Source of the DNA: a virus
Reading direction: 5' to 3' (one strand)
DNA: 41,617 bases
Virus record (IMG/VR): IMGVR_UViG_3300045997_000241
Span: 1-41,617 of that record
Shown here: piece after piece, positions 31,929 to 39,473 of the stretch
Layout: each line of letters opens with the position of its first letter
Position numbering within the stretch: position 1 is the first letter of the stretch
Position numbers and translations under genes: made by a program
Notes under the pieces: generated by a model
Told to the model about the DNA's origin: nothing
The model's database searches: none
The model's input: the letters and a program-made list of their open reading frames with translations, nothing else

Positions 31929-33832
31929 AGCTCCACCTTTTGAACCTCACCCCATGAGGGGCCAATCTCAGCGTCGACTTTCAATGGGAGCTCGAGCTTT
32001 ATGGCGTTTATCATGCAATCCACCACCTTTTTTGCCTCGTGCTTGTCTGTGACCCCGTAGTCGTTTTCATCATGCACCGTGATGTACGGCACGAGGCCAA
32101 GTTGGTCGTACGTGTCAAGCATTGCCTTTTTTATCATGTCAGCCGACGTCCCTTGCACCAAGGCATTCAGCGCCTTATGCAGAAAATAAACCTGCACAGG
32201 CCTACCAAATTTCTCAATGGCCTCGTCGTATCTTAGCGGCACGACTCCTTTTTCCCATTTTGGCGGACCATATAGGTTGAAGTGCCTACGACGCCCAAGA
32301 ATTGTTTTTATGTATCCACGAGACTTCGCAAGTTCCTGACAGCGGTTTCCAAGCTGGCGCACGTATGGAAGGGCGGCGTGGTATTGATTTGAAAGAGCCT
32401 TTGCCTCAGCCAACGACCGTTCAAGTTTTAGCGCAAGCTTGGCGGCGCCCATGCCGTACGACAGGCCAAGGTTAATCGTCTTCGCGGGTTTTCGCTCAAT
32501 GCCAGCCATGTCTGCCGTAAATTGATGATAGTCCGTCGCGGGGTTTTCTCGGTATCGCCTGACACCCTCCGCGGCCCCGGCAAAGCCACAAAGGCTTGCG
32601 TAGTGAAGAAGCACTCGTGGCTCCTGCTGTGAGTAGTCTGAGACAAGCCACTCCTTTCCCGCGTCTGGAACAAAACAGGCGCGCACCAGTGGGCCAATCT
32701 CGTGGTCCTTCTCCGGAGAGGGGACCTGCTGCATATTTGGGTTTGATGAGGCAAACCTACCGGAAACCGTGCCGTTGCTGTCTGATTTTACCTGCCAAAA
32801 TTGCGGATGCACCCGGCCATTGACGGCAAGCTTTATTATTTTTGAGCGAATAAAGACCGCCCCTCCGCGGTCAAGCTTTCTTGCCCGATGCAATAGCTTC
32901 AAAAACTCATTGTCGCTTTCCTCAAAAAAGTCGGCCGTGAATGATGGGTTGCCCTTTGCCGTGCGCTCGAACGGTATTTTTAATTTTTCACAGGCCTTTA
33001 CGAGGTCCTCCGCCGCCCAAACATTTGGATCAAAGCCGCAGCGTCGGCGGACCTTCATCATCACCTTGTTATACTCCTTGTCCAGGTGCTTGGCGGCGAC
33101 CTCGGCCCGGTCAAGGTTAACCGGCACGCCCTGCAGGCGCATCAACAAAAGAAGGTCAACCATTGGGGCCTCAATGTTTCTGAAAAGGTCCCACACCTCG
33201 TCACGCTTCATGGCCTCAATTTGCTTTTCAATTATTCGAAGTGGCAGCTCGGTGTCCTTCTCGCAGTATGGTCCCACAAAGCGCGCTGGAAGGCGCCACA
33301 AGTTTTGCTTCACAAGCGTGGCAAGTTTTTTAGGGTCCGTCTCCGTAAGGTGGAACATCCACACCGCGGCCCGTGTCATGAGGTCCTCATTCTTGTGCTC
33401 GTTAAAGTATGAAACCCCAAGCGAGTCAAGGCTATATGTGAGCCGTCCCTCGTCAAGAAGCGGCTCCGCAATTTGGACGTCATATTTTGGGCCGTTCACC
33501 CGTATTTTAAATTTTGGGTCGGTGGCCAGCCACTCAAGGTCGTAGAGAATATTTGCCCCAATTTTTGGCTCATTGCCTGAAAGCTGCGACTTTACGTAGG
33601 CCACAACCTTTCCAATGTCCGGACAATTGTCACCGCCCTCGTGCCTTACAGGGTAATATGCTGAGTGTCCAGCAACGGCCAGGGATATGCCCACGATGTA
33701 GCCATTCCCACGAACGCCGCCTGGGCCATCTACGATTAAATCTGGGTCATACGTTTCAAGGTCGACGCTTATTGGCCCATTACCACGAATATTTGGAAAC
33801 TCAGTTGGCGGACGCCAAGATGATTCAATCAT
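31925..33832 (-). CDS. Family A DNA polymerase with 3'-5' exonuclease
   Basis: The replicative polymerase, 635 residues. The proofreading exonuclease motifs are SVDLETYD (D24, E26), GANILYDLEWL (D98) and GPYCEKDTEL (Y189, D193). The polymerase motifs are A LVSDYSQQEPRVLLHYA (D399), B RKPAKTINLGLSYGMG (K451, Y459) and C ITVHDE (587-589). There is no 5' nuclease domain. The position equivalent to E. coli F762 is leucine (L455). A TTTGGAGG site precedes the ATG. A 207-base non-coding gap lies upstream. All catalytic residues are intact. Confidence 0.97.
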   Translation of the reverse strand: MIESSWRPPTEFPNIRGNGPISVDLETYDPDLIVDGPGGVRGNGYIVGISLAVAGHSAYYPVRHEGGDNCPDIGKVVAYVKSQLSGNEPKIGANILYDLEWLATDPKFKIRVNGPKYDVQIAEPLLDEGRLTYSLDSLGVSYFNEHKNEDLMTRAAVWMFHLTETDPKKLATLVKQNLWRLPARFVGPYCEKDTELPLRIIEKQIEAMKRDEVWDLFRNIEAPMVDLLLLMRLQGVPVNLDRAEVAAKHLDKEYNKVMMKVRRRCGFDPNVWAAEDLVKACEKLKIPFERTAKGNPSFTADFFEESDNEFLKLLHRARKLDRGGAVFIRSKIIKLAVNGRVHPQFWQVKSDSNGTVSGRFASSNPNMQQVPSPEKDHEIGPLVRACFVPDAGKEWLVSDYSQQEPRVLLHYASLCGFAGAAEGVRRYRENPATDYHQFTADMAGIERKPAKTINLGLSYGMGAAKLALKLERSLAEAKALSNQYHAALPYVRQLGNRCQELAKSRGYIKTILGRRRHFNLYGPPKWEKGVVPLRYDEAIEKFGRPVQVYFLHKALNALVQGTSADMIKKAMLDTYDQLGLVPYITVHDENDYGVTDKHEAKKVVDCMINAIKLELPLKVDAEIGPSWGEVQKVEL

Positions 33833-34039
33833 TTAACCTCCAAAGATCATGTAGACAATCAATGTTTTTGGTGGGGCTGGTACACCTTTCCGGAATTACC
33901 AATTTTTATTGCCGCTACGTTGACCTTGATTCGCAGATTGTGCCCGCACTGTGAACTGTTTATCCACGTAGTTTTACTTTAACGGTAGTCAGCACCCCCA
34001 AAAACATTGCTTTACACGGAGCAACACAACTATTTACTT
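33833..34039. other. Non-coding gap upstream of the polymerase, possible replication origin
   Basis: A 207-base stretch without a gene. It is bounded by an inverted repeat: CAATGTTTTTGG at 33860-33871 and its exact reverse complement at 33998-34009. Inside is TTATCCACG at 33960-33968, eight of nine bases of the E. coli DnaA box, plus CTACGT/ACGTAG half-sites. Placement beside the polymerase and the repeat symmetry suggest an origin or a structured leader. The evidence is suggestive only. Confidence 0.4.
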
Positions 34040-34261
34040 TCAAAACTGCGCGTATGGATCCACCGCGTCCTTGTGCGCGAGCACGTCCAGCAAGGCCTGC
34101 CGCTCCTCAACAGTGGCGCTCCCGCGCAGCTGGTCGTCATCAAACATTGTGAATAAAAAATCAGGGTGCGAGGTGTACACCTCCTCAAAAGTTGACCCTG
34201 CATACGGCCCCACCGTAAGTCTTACAGTTCTCCACGTGGCCTTTTCCTTGCCTTTACCCAT
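34040..34261 (-). CDS. Small DUF3820/exonuclease X C-terminal-like protein
   Basis: A 73-residue protein. The pattern VGPYAGSTFEEVYTSHPDFL followed by a short helix resembles the small GKYKGKTxEEVxxxxPxYL module found as DUF3820 or at the C-terminus of proofreading exonucleases. It has a basic N-terminus (MGKGKEKATWR). AGGAGG lies upstream of the ATG. It lies between dCMP deaminase and polymerase, consistent with an accessory of the replication machinery, but the role is unknown. Confidence 0.6.
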   Translation of the reverse strand: MGKGKEKATWRTVRLTVGPYAGSTFEEVYTSHPDFLFTMFDDDQLRGSATVEERQALLDVLAHKDAVDPYAQF

Positions 34262-34273
34262 AACACCTCCTTT

Positions 34274-34714
34274 TTAAATAACCTGTTTCCAAAATTGCTC
34301 GTATTTTCCTGCAAGCAGCCACAATTTTTTGCCGCTGCCGGCGTATTCATTCAAAAAAATAACCCGCTCGCACGAGGTGTTGAGAAGCAGTCGCGTGCAA
34401 ATCGCGCATGGCTCGCATGTGCAATACAGCGTGTTTATTTCAAGCGTGTTCTTGCATTGGAGGAGCGCATTTTGCTCCGCGTGCACGGCAAAGCAGTTGT
34501 CAACAAGGCCAAGGCCACTGCAAAAAAATTCCCTGGCACATTTGCCGACCTCACTGCAGTTAAAGATGCTTTTGGGACTTCCGTTGTAACCGGTTGAAAG
34601 AATGTGGTTATTGGCGTCAACAAGCACCGCCCCAACGCTTCGCCTTCTACATGTACTTCGCGCGGCCACGGCCACGGCAATTCCTAAAAAATACTGATCA
34701 ATGCTTGGTCTCAT
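34274..34714 (-). CDS. Deoxycytidylate (dCMP) deaminase
   Basis: A 146-residue zinc enzyme converting dCMP to dUMP. Zinc and catalytic residues are visible in CFAVHAEQNALLQC (H78, E80) and CTCEPCAICTRLL (C103, C106). RSTCRRRSVGAVLVDANNHI and STGYNGSPKS are typical of dCMP deaminases. The frame extends upstream to 34777, but that part overlaps the promoter, so the ATG at 34714 (AAAGAAAG upstream) is chosen. It has its own early promoter and follows the TS-family gene. It would drain dCMP and supply dUMP for thymidylate. Confidence 0.92.
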   Translation of the reverse strand: MRPSIDQYFLGIAVAVAARSTCRRRSVGAVLVDANNHILSTGYNGSPKSIFNCSEVGKCAREFFCSGLGLVDNCFAVHAEQNALLQCKNTLEINTLYCTCEPCAICTRLLLNTSCERVIFLNEYAGSGKKLWLLAGKYEQFWKQVI

Positions 34715-34745
34715 GTTAATTCTTTCTTTTAATCCTGCATAGTTA

Positions 34746-34777
34746 ATTATATCAAAAAACATGACAAAAATAAACAA
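34746..34777 (-). promoter_or_regulatory. Leftward early promoter P-L4 (dCMP deaminase/polymerase operon)
   Basis: Minus strand: TTGTTTATTTTT (34777-34766), 14 nt, TATAAT (34751-34746). The upstream block is identical base for base to those at 178-189 and 39120-39131. It lies in the gap between the TS-family gene and dCMP deaminase. Confidence 0.75.
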
Positions 34778-34782
34778 TTATT

Positions 34783-35628
34783 TCAACAAAAAAGTTCATA
34801 TAAAAACAAACCGTCATCAACCCGGCAGATACCTTTGTCGTAGGCCAGGACCGTGGGCGTTGTGCCGTGTGACAAGCCAATCAAATAGGCCTGAAGAGAG
34901 TCATATTTTAAAAATTGATTAAGGCACAGCGGGGCGTAATCCGCCTCGCGGTCATCACCAAGCAAGTTGTAGACGTCTGACTTATCATAACCAAACGACT
35001 CTTTGTGGCAATATAGGTGTGAACTTCCGGCCGTGAGGTATAGCTTGCCAAGCCGTACATTGATGTCTAAAACGTCACGAAGAAGCAAGGCAACCCCCGC
35101 AGAGACCATTGAAAAATTAAATAGGTCGTATGGAAGGCCAAGCCATGCGTCGGATGATCGCATCGTGGCCACGCAGTTAAGCTGGCCGTCACGACAAAGC
35201 CATTGAAGACTTAGCGTGCATGGAACGTCCTTTGTGTCGTATGGCCGTTCTCGCCAAATTGTGAGCACGGCCTGGCGCGTGTGCAGGTCTTTTTTAAAGG
35301 CCTGAATAATATATGGAAGCTGCTCGATTATTTTGGGACCGTAGGCGCCAAAAAAGAAGTGACCGTCATCTGAGAAATTTGCGATTTTATTGTTGCAGTA
35401 GCCAATATCAGCCACGCGATTGCTTCCTGACAGTATCCAGCCGGCCTCCCCCATGGCAAACTTTCGACTTAGCTTGCGGCCAACCAAGGTAACAAGCGGG
35501 AAGGTCATGTCAATCATGATGGTTTTTGCAAGTTGCTCAATAATATCGTGGCCACGACAGGTGCAGCTATGCCCGTTTACCAAAATGTCCTGAATATGAT
35601 TTACGTATGTCATGTTGGTCTCAAGCAT
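34783..35628 (-). CDS. Thymidylate-synthase-family enzyme, predicted dCMP hydroxymethylase or methylase
   Basis: A 281-residue enzyme of the TS fold. The catalytic cysteine is in VPCTLSLQW (C137). The phosphate-binding RSSD (157-160) and the HLY pair (H204, Y206) match TS. The residue that in TS is the invariant asparagine of the PFN motif (E. coli N177) is aspartate here (LGLPYDLF, D168). That change is the known mark of dCMP- rather than dUMP-specific members such as T4 gp42. The histidine following the catalytic cysteine in E. coli TS is Thr here. It overlaps the kinase gene by eight bases with GGAGG upstream. The product could be 5-hydroxymethyl- or 5-methyl-dCMP. Confidence 0.82.
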   Translation of the reverse strand: MLETNMTYVNHIQDILVNGHSCTCRGHDIIEQLAKTIMIDMTFPLVTLVGRKLSRKFAMGEAGWILSGSNRVADIGYCNNKIANFSDDGHFFFGAYGPKIIEQLPYIIQAFKKDLHTRQAVLTIWRERPYDTKDVPCTLSLQWLCRDGQLNCVATMRSSDAWLGLPYDLFNFSMVSAGVALLLRDVLDINVRLGKLYLTAGSSHLYCHKESFGYDKSDVYNLLGDDREADYAPLCLNQFLKYDSLQAYLIGLSHGTTPTVLAYDKGICRVDDGLFLYELFC

Positions 35629-36646
35629 TTAAGAACCTCCGTAATTTCTCAATAAATAGTTTCTTGTATGTTGGAAAACGATTTGCCGCCTGCGGGTGTG
35701 GGAGCGGTGTATAGACAAGGTCGAAATTTTCAAGAAGCGTTACCTCGGCCTTTTCGCCAAAGACGCCTATTTTCACCTTCTCACCGTTGCGGCCTGCGTG
35801 CCAATTAAGCCATTTGCGCAGCTCGATCTTGCCAAGTCGGTGATTCATATTTATAAAATAGAGCCGATGCTCATCAATTCCCAGTTCGTCAAGCACGTGG
35901 CAAAGGTGCAGCGAGCAGGCTGCGTTTCTAAAGAAGGGCCAGGCCGGGCGATGCGTGCCCCATTTAAGATTTGGTGTGTCTCCAAGCAACAGGGTGGCGG
36001 CTTGGAAGTTACCGGCGGTTGATACGCTTGGCTCAGGATTACCCTGCAACGTATGTGAAAAATGCACGTAATCACACACCTGTTTTGCAAACGAAGGCAT
36101 GTCGTGGCCCATGGTTTGATAGTCGTATATAAACATGTCAAATCTTTTAGCAATGCCAGCGCGAATAAAGTGGCGATGGTATCCGTGATACTCATCAAGG
36201 CTTGAGGTCCCATAAATAAGTCGCTGGTACTCATCGCGAACTTCGCACATTTTATCGACGTCATGATACAATTCGCGACCACTTTCAACAAGTGACTTAA
36301 ACTGGACCCGGTAGGCAACCTCGTTTCCGGGGACGCACAAAACATACACCCCGCCAAAGCGAATCAGCATGCGGTCCAGCATGCGACCATACTCCGGCCA
36401 CTTGGGACCGCCACGATAGACCTTTGCGTAAATCATCTCAGTAAGCCACCACCGATCAAGTATGCAGGGCGTCCCAGTCTTTTCAACCTTTGACAGGGCG
36501 TGCAAGAGGGCCGCGGTGTGGTAGACAGGCATTTTGTTCTTGTGACGATATGTCATGTGGATGTATGTTGCCCCACATTGACGTTGAATTTCCCTGGCCA
36601 GGGTGGTTTTTCCGGCCCCATCCGGGCCCTCAAGCACTATTATCAT
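35621..36646 (-). CDS. Nucleoside monophosphate kinase fused to a uracil-DNA-glycosylase-like domain
   Basis: A 341-residue two-domain protein. Residues 1-195 are a thymidylate-kinase-type P-loop enzyme: LEGPDGAGKTT (5-15), ILDRWWLTEMIYAKVYRG (62-79), and a lid-like basic region. Residues about 215-341 follow the UDG superfamily layout: ATLLLGDTPNLKWG (217-230), an FINMN motif (264-268), KIGVFGEKAEVTLL (292-305), and PLPHPQAANRFPTYKKLFIE (314-333), with the HP pair of the glycosylase loop. GGAGG precedes the ATG. It sits directly before the dCMP-type TS gene, so the kinase probably acts on the modified nucleotide. The glycosylase-like domain's activity is unknown. Confidence 0.7.
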   Translation of the reverse strand: MIIVLEGPDGAGKTTLAREIQRQCGATYIHMTYRHKNKMPVYHTAALLHALSKVEKTGTPCILDRWWLTEMIYAKVYRGGPKWPEYGRMLDRMLIRFGGVYVLCVPGNEVAYRVQFKSLVESGRELYHDVDKMCEVRDEYQRLIYGTSSLDEYHGYHRHFIRAGIAKRFDMFIYDYQTMGHDMPSFAKQVCDYVHFSHTLQGNPEPSVSTAGNFQAATLLLGDTPNLKWGTHRPAWPFFRNAACSLHLCHVLDELGIDEHRLYFINMNHRLGKIELRKWLNWHAGRNGEKVKIGVFGEKAEVTLLENFDLVYTPLPHPQAANRFPTYKKLFIEKLRRFLNA

Positions 36647-36661
36647 ATGCCTCCTGTTACA

Positions 36662-37510
36662 TTATTTTGCGGTGATTATCCAAAGATTGTTTCTTGCACG
36701 ATCTGGGCAAAGCACGGCGAAGATGCAGGACAATGCGTCGTCATCGAAATATTGACCCAACGCCTCACAGGTTATTTGATGCACCTCAGCCATCGTTTTA
36801 AAATTGCTTATGTTCATGAATGTGCCGTATCTCCTTGTCCATCGCAGACCAGCCGTGTTTATCGCGTCAGACAATTCAGCGATCGTGTATTCATGGATGT
36901 GATTTTTCGCCGCACTCCCATTGAACACCGGCGTCGATAGAAAAATCCTTCCTTTTGGGGCAAGCAACTCTTTGAATATTTTAAGAAGTTTAAGGCCGTC
37001 GGCGACGCTCATGTGCTCAATAACCTCAAAGCAGGTGATTACGTCGTACCCACATTTTGAAAGTTCATTGGGGCGATCTACCACGTTGAACTTATCAAAA
37101 ATTTTTACGTCGATGTTTTGCGACGTGGGCTTTTTTGTGATCAAATTAAGGTCAACCCCGGTGTAACTTGCCGGCCTGTATGCCCCAAGGGCCGAGGTCA
37201 AAATTTTATACAGCGGCAACTCTTGCCCGCAACCCACGTCGAGGACCCGGCAACCTTTTTCGATGTGCCGCCTTACAAACGACCACCTGAAAAAATGCGC
37301 GGAATAATCACGATGAAGTGTGGCCCCATGGCCAGTACTTTTAAGCTGCGTCGTATTGAATAATCGACCATCGACCTTGACATGCCTGCCATTGTTTTCA
37401 TCGGCCTCTGGCGTTTCAACTGGCGTTTCGATCTTAAGATTGCTTGGTTGGCTGGCATTGGTCAATCGTTCTTTCCGCTTTTTTGGCAGCGGGGCCACGA
37501 ATCTATCCAT
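36662..37510 (-). CDS. SAM-dependent class I methyltransferase
   Basis: A 282-residue protein. The SAM-binding motif is CRVLDVGCGQELPLYKIL (residues 87-104), the acidic motif II is YTGVDLNL (D120), and YDVITCFEVIEHMSVADGLK carries the post-motif helix. The N-terminal 60 residues are basic and low-complexity. The start ATG at 37510 has GAGGAG; an upstream in-frame start at 37543 has none. It belongs to the Ubi/COQ-type small-molecule or RNA/base methylase group rather than a recognisable DNA-MTase class (no DPPY or PC motif). The substrate is unknown; the gene lies within the modified-nucleotide cluster. Confidence 0.8.
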   Translation of the reverse strand: MDRFVAPLPKKRKERLTNASQPSNLKIETPVETPEADENNGRHVKVDGRLFNTTQLKSTGHGATLHRDYSAHFFRWSFVRRHIEKGCRVLDVGCGQELPLYKILTSALGAYRPASYTGVDLNLITKKPTSQNIDVKIFDKFNVVDRPNELSKCGYDVITCFEVIEHMSVADGLKLLKIFKELLAPKGRIFLSTPVFNGSAAKNHIHEYTIAELSDAINTAGLRWTRRYGTFMNISNFKTMAEVHQITCEALGQYFDDDALSCIFAVLCPDRARNNLWIITAK

Positions 37511-38111
37511 CAATTTTCTCCTCTTCAAGAGATACAAGGTCATGCAGGTCAGGGGCTATCCAGCCCTCGGGTTTTACCACGTCATAGCAGGAGCCACGCT
37601 TTGATTGGCTGGCCCGTTCAACCGGCACCTTCCGCATGTTTGCCGCATGCACCCTGGCCCATGCCGTTGCGAACACCTTTGCGAAGCCGAACACTTTTAC
37701 CGTGCCAAACGCAAAATAAATGAGGTCAACCAGGGCGTCAAGGATTCCGGCCTCGTCACCCGCCTCAATTGCGTAGGCGAGCTCATCAACCTCCTCCTGA
37801 ATGCAAGTTAGACGGAAATTTGTAATATCAGTGGATATTATCAGGCCTTTCCCGTATGGAATTTTAAATTTGTCGATAAATTTATTAAGATCACCCTGAT
37901 AATTTACCGCATTTCTTCCTGAGTGACTTTTCAGATGACGAAGCACGTTTAAGATTGGCTCGGGAACAGTTTTGAAAAGCTTGTTGTCCTCGTCAACAAT
38001 AAAGAGTTCAAGCACAAGACCGTCAATCTGCTTCACAAGATTGTCGATATTTTGGGCCTTTCCTGCCAACTCATTTTCGAGTTGCTTTTTTGTCTTTTGT
38101 TTTTTTATCAT
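37503..38111 (-). CDS. MazG-like all-alpha nucleotide pyrophosphohydrolase
   Basis: A 202-residue protein. The MazG/dUTPase-type metal-binding helices are visible: IQEEVDELAYAIEAGDEAGI (E106, E107, E110) followed by LDALVDLIYFAFGTVK (D125, D129), and later AWARVHAANMRKV. The N-terminal 45 residues are coiled coil. In T4-like biology such all-alpha NTP-PPases (dCTPase/dUTPase) clear dCTP so that modified cytosine is used. That role would suit this cluster, but the nucleotide specificity cannot be read from sequence. It overlaps the methyltransferase by eight bases and its upstream gene by four. Confidence 0.78.
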   Translation of the reverse strand: MIKKQKTKKQLENELAGKAQNIDNLVKQIDGLVLELFIVDEDNKLFKTVPEPILNVLRHLKSHSGRNAVNYQGDLNKFIDKFKIPYGKGLIISTDITNFRLTCIQEEVDELAYAIEAGDEAGILDALVDLIYFAFGTVKVFGFAKVFATAWARVHAANMRKVPVERASQSKRGSCYDVVKPEGWIAPDLHDLVSLEEEKIDG

Positions 38112-38380
38112 TCCGTGTGTCCAAATGTTACAAGGTGAATATCTACCGTAAAAAATGACTTTACGTGCACGATTGGATCATCAAAGGTCTCGGTCAACAA
38201 GGCCCTCATCAGCGTGAGCGATCCGTGGTGGATGCGAAGGTCGTCCTCAATCGCCGCGTCAACCATCGCCCGCGCCTGCCTAAGCATCATGTGCGTAAGT
38301 GAGTGAACACGTGAAATCAGGCGAACCCTTCCGGCACTTTCCTCAACCGTTAATTTTGTTTTTCCAATTATGTATGTCAT
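38108..38380 (-). CDS. Small early protein of unknown function
   Basis: A 90-residue protein with GAAAGGAC upstream of ATG. The central helix is basic (LTHMMLRQARAMVDAAIEDD). It overlaps the MazG-like gene by four bases. No family is recognised. It is probably a cytoplasmic accessory protein of the nucleotide operon. Confidence 0.6.
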   Translation of the reverse strand: MTYIIGKTKLTVEESAGRVRLISRVHSLTHMMLRQARAMVDAAIEDDLRIHHGSLTLMRALLTETFDDPIVHVKSFFTVDIHLVTFGHTE

Positions 38381-38421
38381 TGTTGGTCCTTTCTATTGAG
38401 GCCACCTTGCGTGGCCAAAAA

Positions 38422-39060
38422 TCATCGTGCCATGACGCCAAGATCGACAAGCACACCGCGCCAATACAACACCACGCCCCAAATATTTCGGGAGATGAAG
38501 CCACGTTTCTGCAGCAGGTCGACGATTTCCTCACGTGTTTTCTCAACCTTACCATCATTTGCCTCGGCCTCTCTTGAAAAAATCTCAACCATGTCCTTGA
38601 CCTGCGGGGAGGCCTTTATGTTTTCAGGAATTGGAGGGGCCACCTTCAACAAGTATTTTTTGCCAGTCTTCGCTTTTGCCGCCGGCACAACCTGTTCGTC
38701 AACTTGGGCGTCGGTGTCAACGGCGTTGGCCTCTGCAACATCGCTTATTAAAGTAAGGGCCGGGCTTTCAGCCACCGAGGTCTCAATCGCTTTGGTCGGC
38801 TTTTTGGCTGACTTCTTTTCGGCGCCGGATTTCTGAAAAAGCTCCGCTGCCTTGCCTTCAAGGACCGGAAAGATTGCCTTGGCCATTTTTTCACGCGCCA
38901 CCTTGTTGAAGGTTTTTCCAAGGTACTCCTGTGAAACTTTGTTCAACTGTGAACCTGTAAACAGCTGGGCAAGAACCTCCGCCGACTCCACAACGGTGAC
39001 ATGCTCACCCTTTCCTGCCTCAAGTTTTATGGTTGCGTTGTTCAAATAAATCTTTGACAT
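38422..39060 (-). CDS. Early protein with linker and possible winged helix, unknown function
   Basis: A 212-residue protein, first gene behind promoter P-L3 with an AAAGGAG site. Residues 1-75 form an N-terminal domain (LGKTFNKVAREKMAKAIFPV). Residues about 80-150 are an Ala/Lys/Glu-rich linker. The C-terminal 65 residues (TREEIVDLLQKRGFISRNIW) look like a winged helix. It might be a DNA-binding early regulator or host-takeover protein. This is speculation beyond the visible layout. Confidence 0.6.
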   Translation of the reverse strand: MSKIYLNNATIKLEAGKGEHVTVVESAEVLAQLFTGSQLNKVSQEYLGKTFNKVAREKMAKAIFPVLEGKAAELFQKSGAEKKSAKKPTKAIETSVAESPALTLISDVAEANAVDTDAQVDEQVVPAAKAKTGKKYLLKVAPPIPENIKASPQVKDMVEIFSREAEANDGKVEKTREEIVDLLQKRGFISRNIWGVVLYWRGVLVDLGVMAR

Positions 39061-39099
39061 AAAACTCCTTTATTTTTGTTTGTTTTGTATGATAACTTA

Positions 39100-39131
39100 A
39101 TTCTACCACTTTTTTCACGAAAAATAAACAA
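39100..39131 (-). promoter_or_regulatory. Leftward early promoter P-L3 (nucleotide-metabolism operon)
   Basis: Minus strand: TTGTTTATTTTT (39131-39120), 14 nt, TAGAAT (39105-39100) preceded by TGG. The ATG at 39060 follows a normal leader with AAAGGAG. Expected to transcribe the genes from 39060 down to the dCMP-type TS gene. Confidence 0.72.
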
Positions 39132-39473
39132 CTATTTGGCGATCGATAGGCTAAACTCAAAAAACCCACTCGTTGGGCCAACATGATCAACCCTGTAATT
39201 ACTGGCAAGCGCCTTCTTGGTCAGCTCCCTGGCCTCATTGATATCGAGCTGCAGGCTGACACGCCGCCCAGGTGGAAAGTTCCCAATGACAAGGGCCCGC
39301 GTCTCACCAACCTCGAAGCGCAGGAAATCGAGCCCATCAGCATGCGTTAGCCAAACTGTCTTCGTCTCCACAGAGACATTTGGGCGAGTGAGGAAGGCCA
39401 TCGCCTGCCCATCCGGCCTGCCACCTTCACGAAAATTATTCGCCGCCACCCCCTCCCGAATATCTTTGCTCAT
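39132..39473 (-). CDS. Small early protein of unknown function
   Basis: A 113-residue protein, start overlapping the upstream stop by four bases (ATGA), with no strong site of its own, so it is translationally coupled. It is beta-rich (DFLRFEVGETRALVIGNFPP, RVSLQLDINEARELTKKALA) and ends next to promoter P-L3. It has a YRVDHVGPTSGFFEFSLS C-terminus. No family is recognised. Confidence 0.6.
   Translation of the reverse strand: MSKDIREGVAANNFREGGRPDGQAMAFLTRPNVSVETKTVWLTHADGLDFLRFEVGETRALVIGNFPPGRRVSLQLDINEARELTKKALASNYRVDHVGPTSGFFEFSLSIAK

Noticed and set aside
32769-33545. 258-codon frame antisense to the DNA polymerase
   Set aside because: It mirrors the polymerase codon pattern and has Ser/Arg-rich low-information sequence and no ribosome site. 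The sense gene is certain.
34715-34777. Longer N-terminus for dCMP deaminase from the start at 34777
   Set aside because: It would overlap the conserved promoter at 34746-34777 and adds residues that do not fit the family. The start at 34714 is preferred.
34783-35628. Plain thymidylate synthase (thyA)
   Set aside because: The Asn that defines dUMP specificity is Asp, so a dCMP-type enzyme is the better call, although activity is unproven.
35621-36646. Kinase plus C-terminal domain as two separate genes with a missed stop
   Set aside because: The frame is continuous, with no stop, internal ribosome site or start near residue 205, so a true fusion is preferred.
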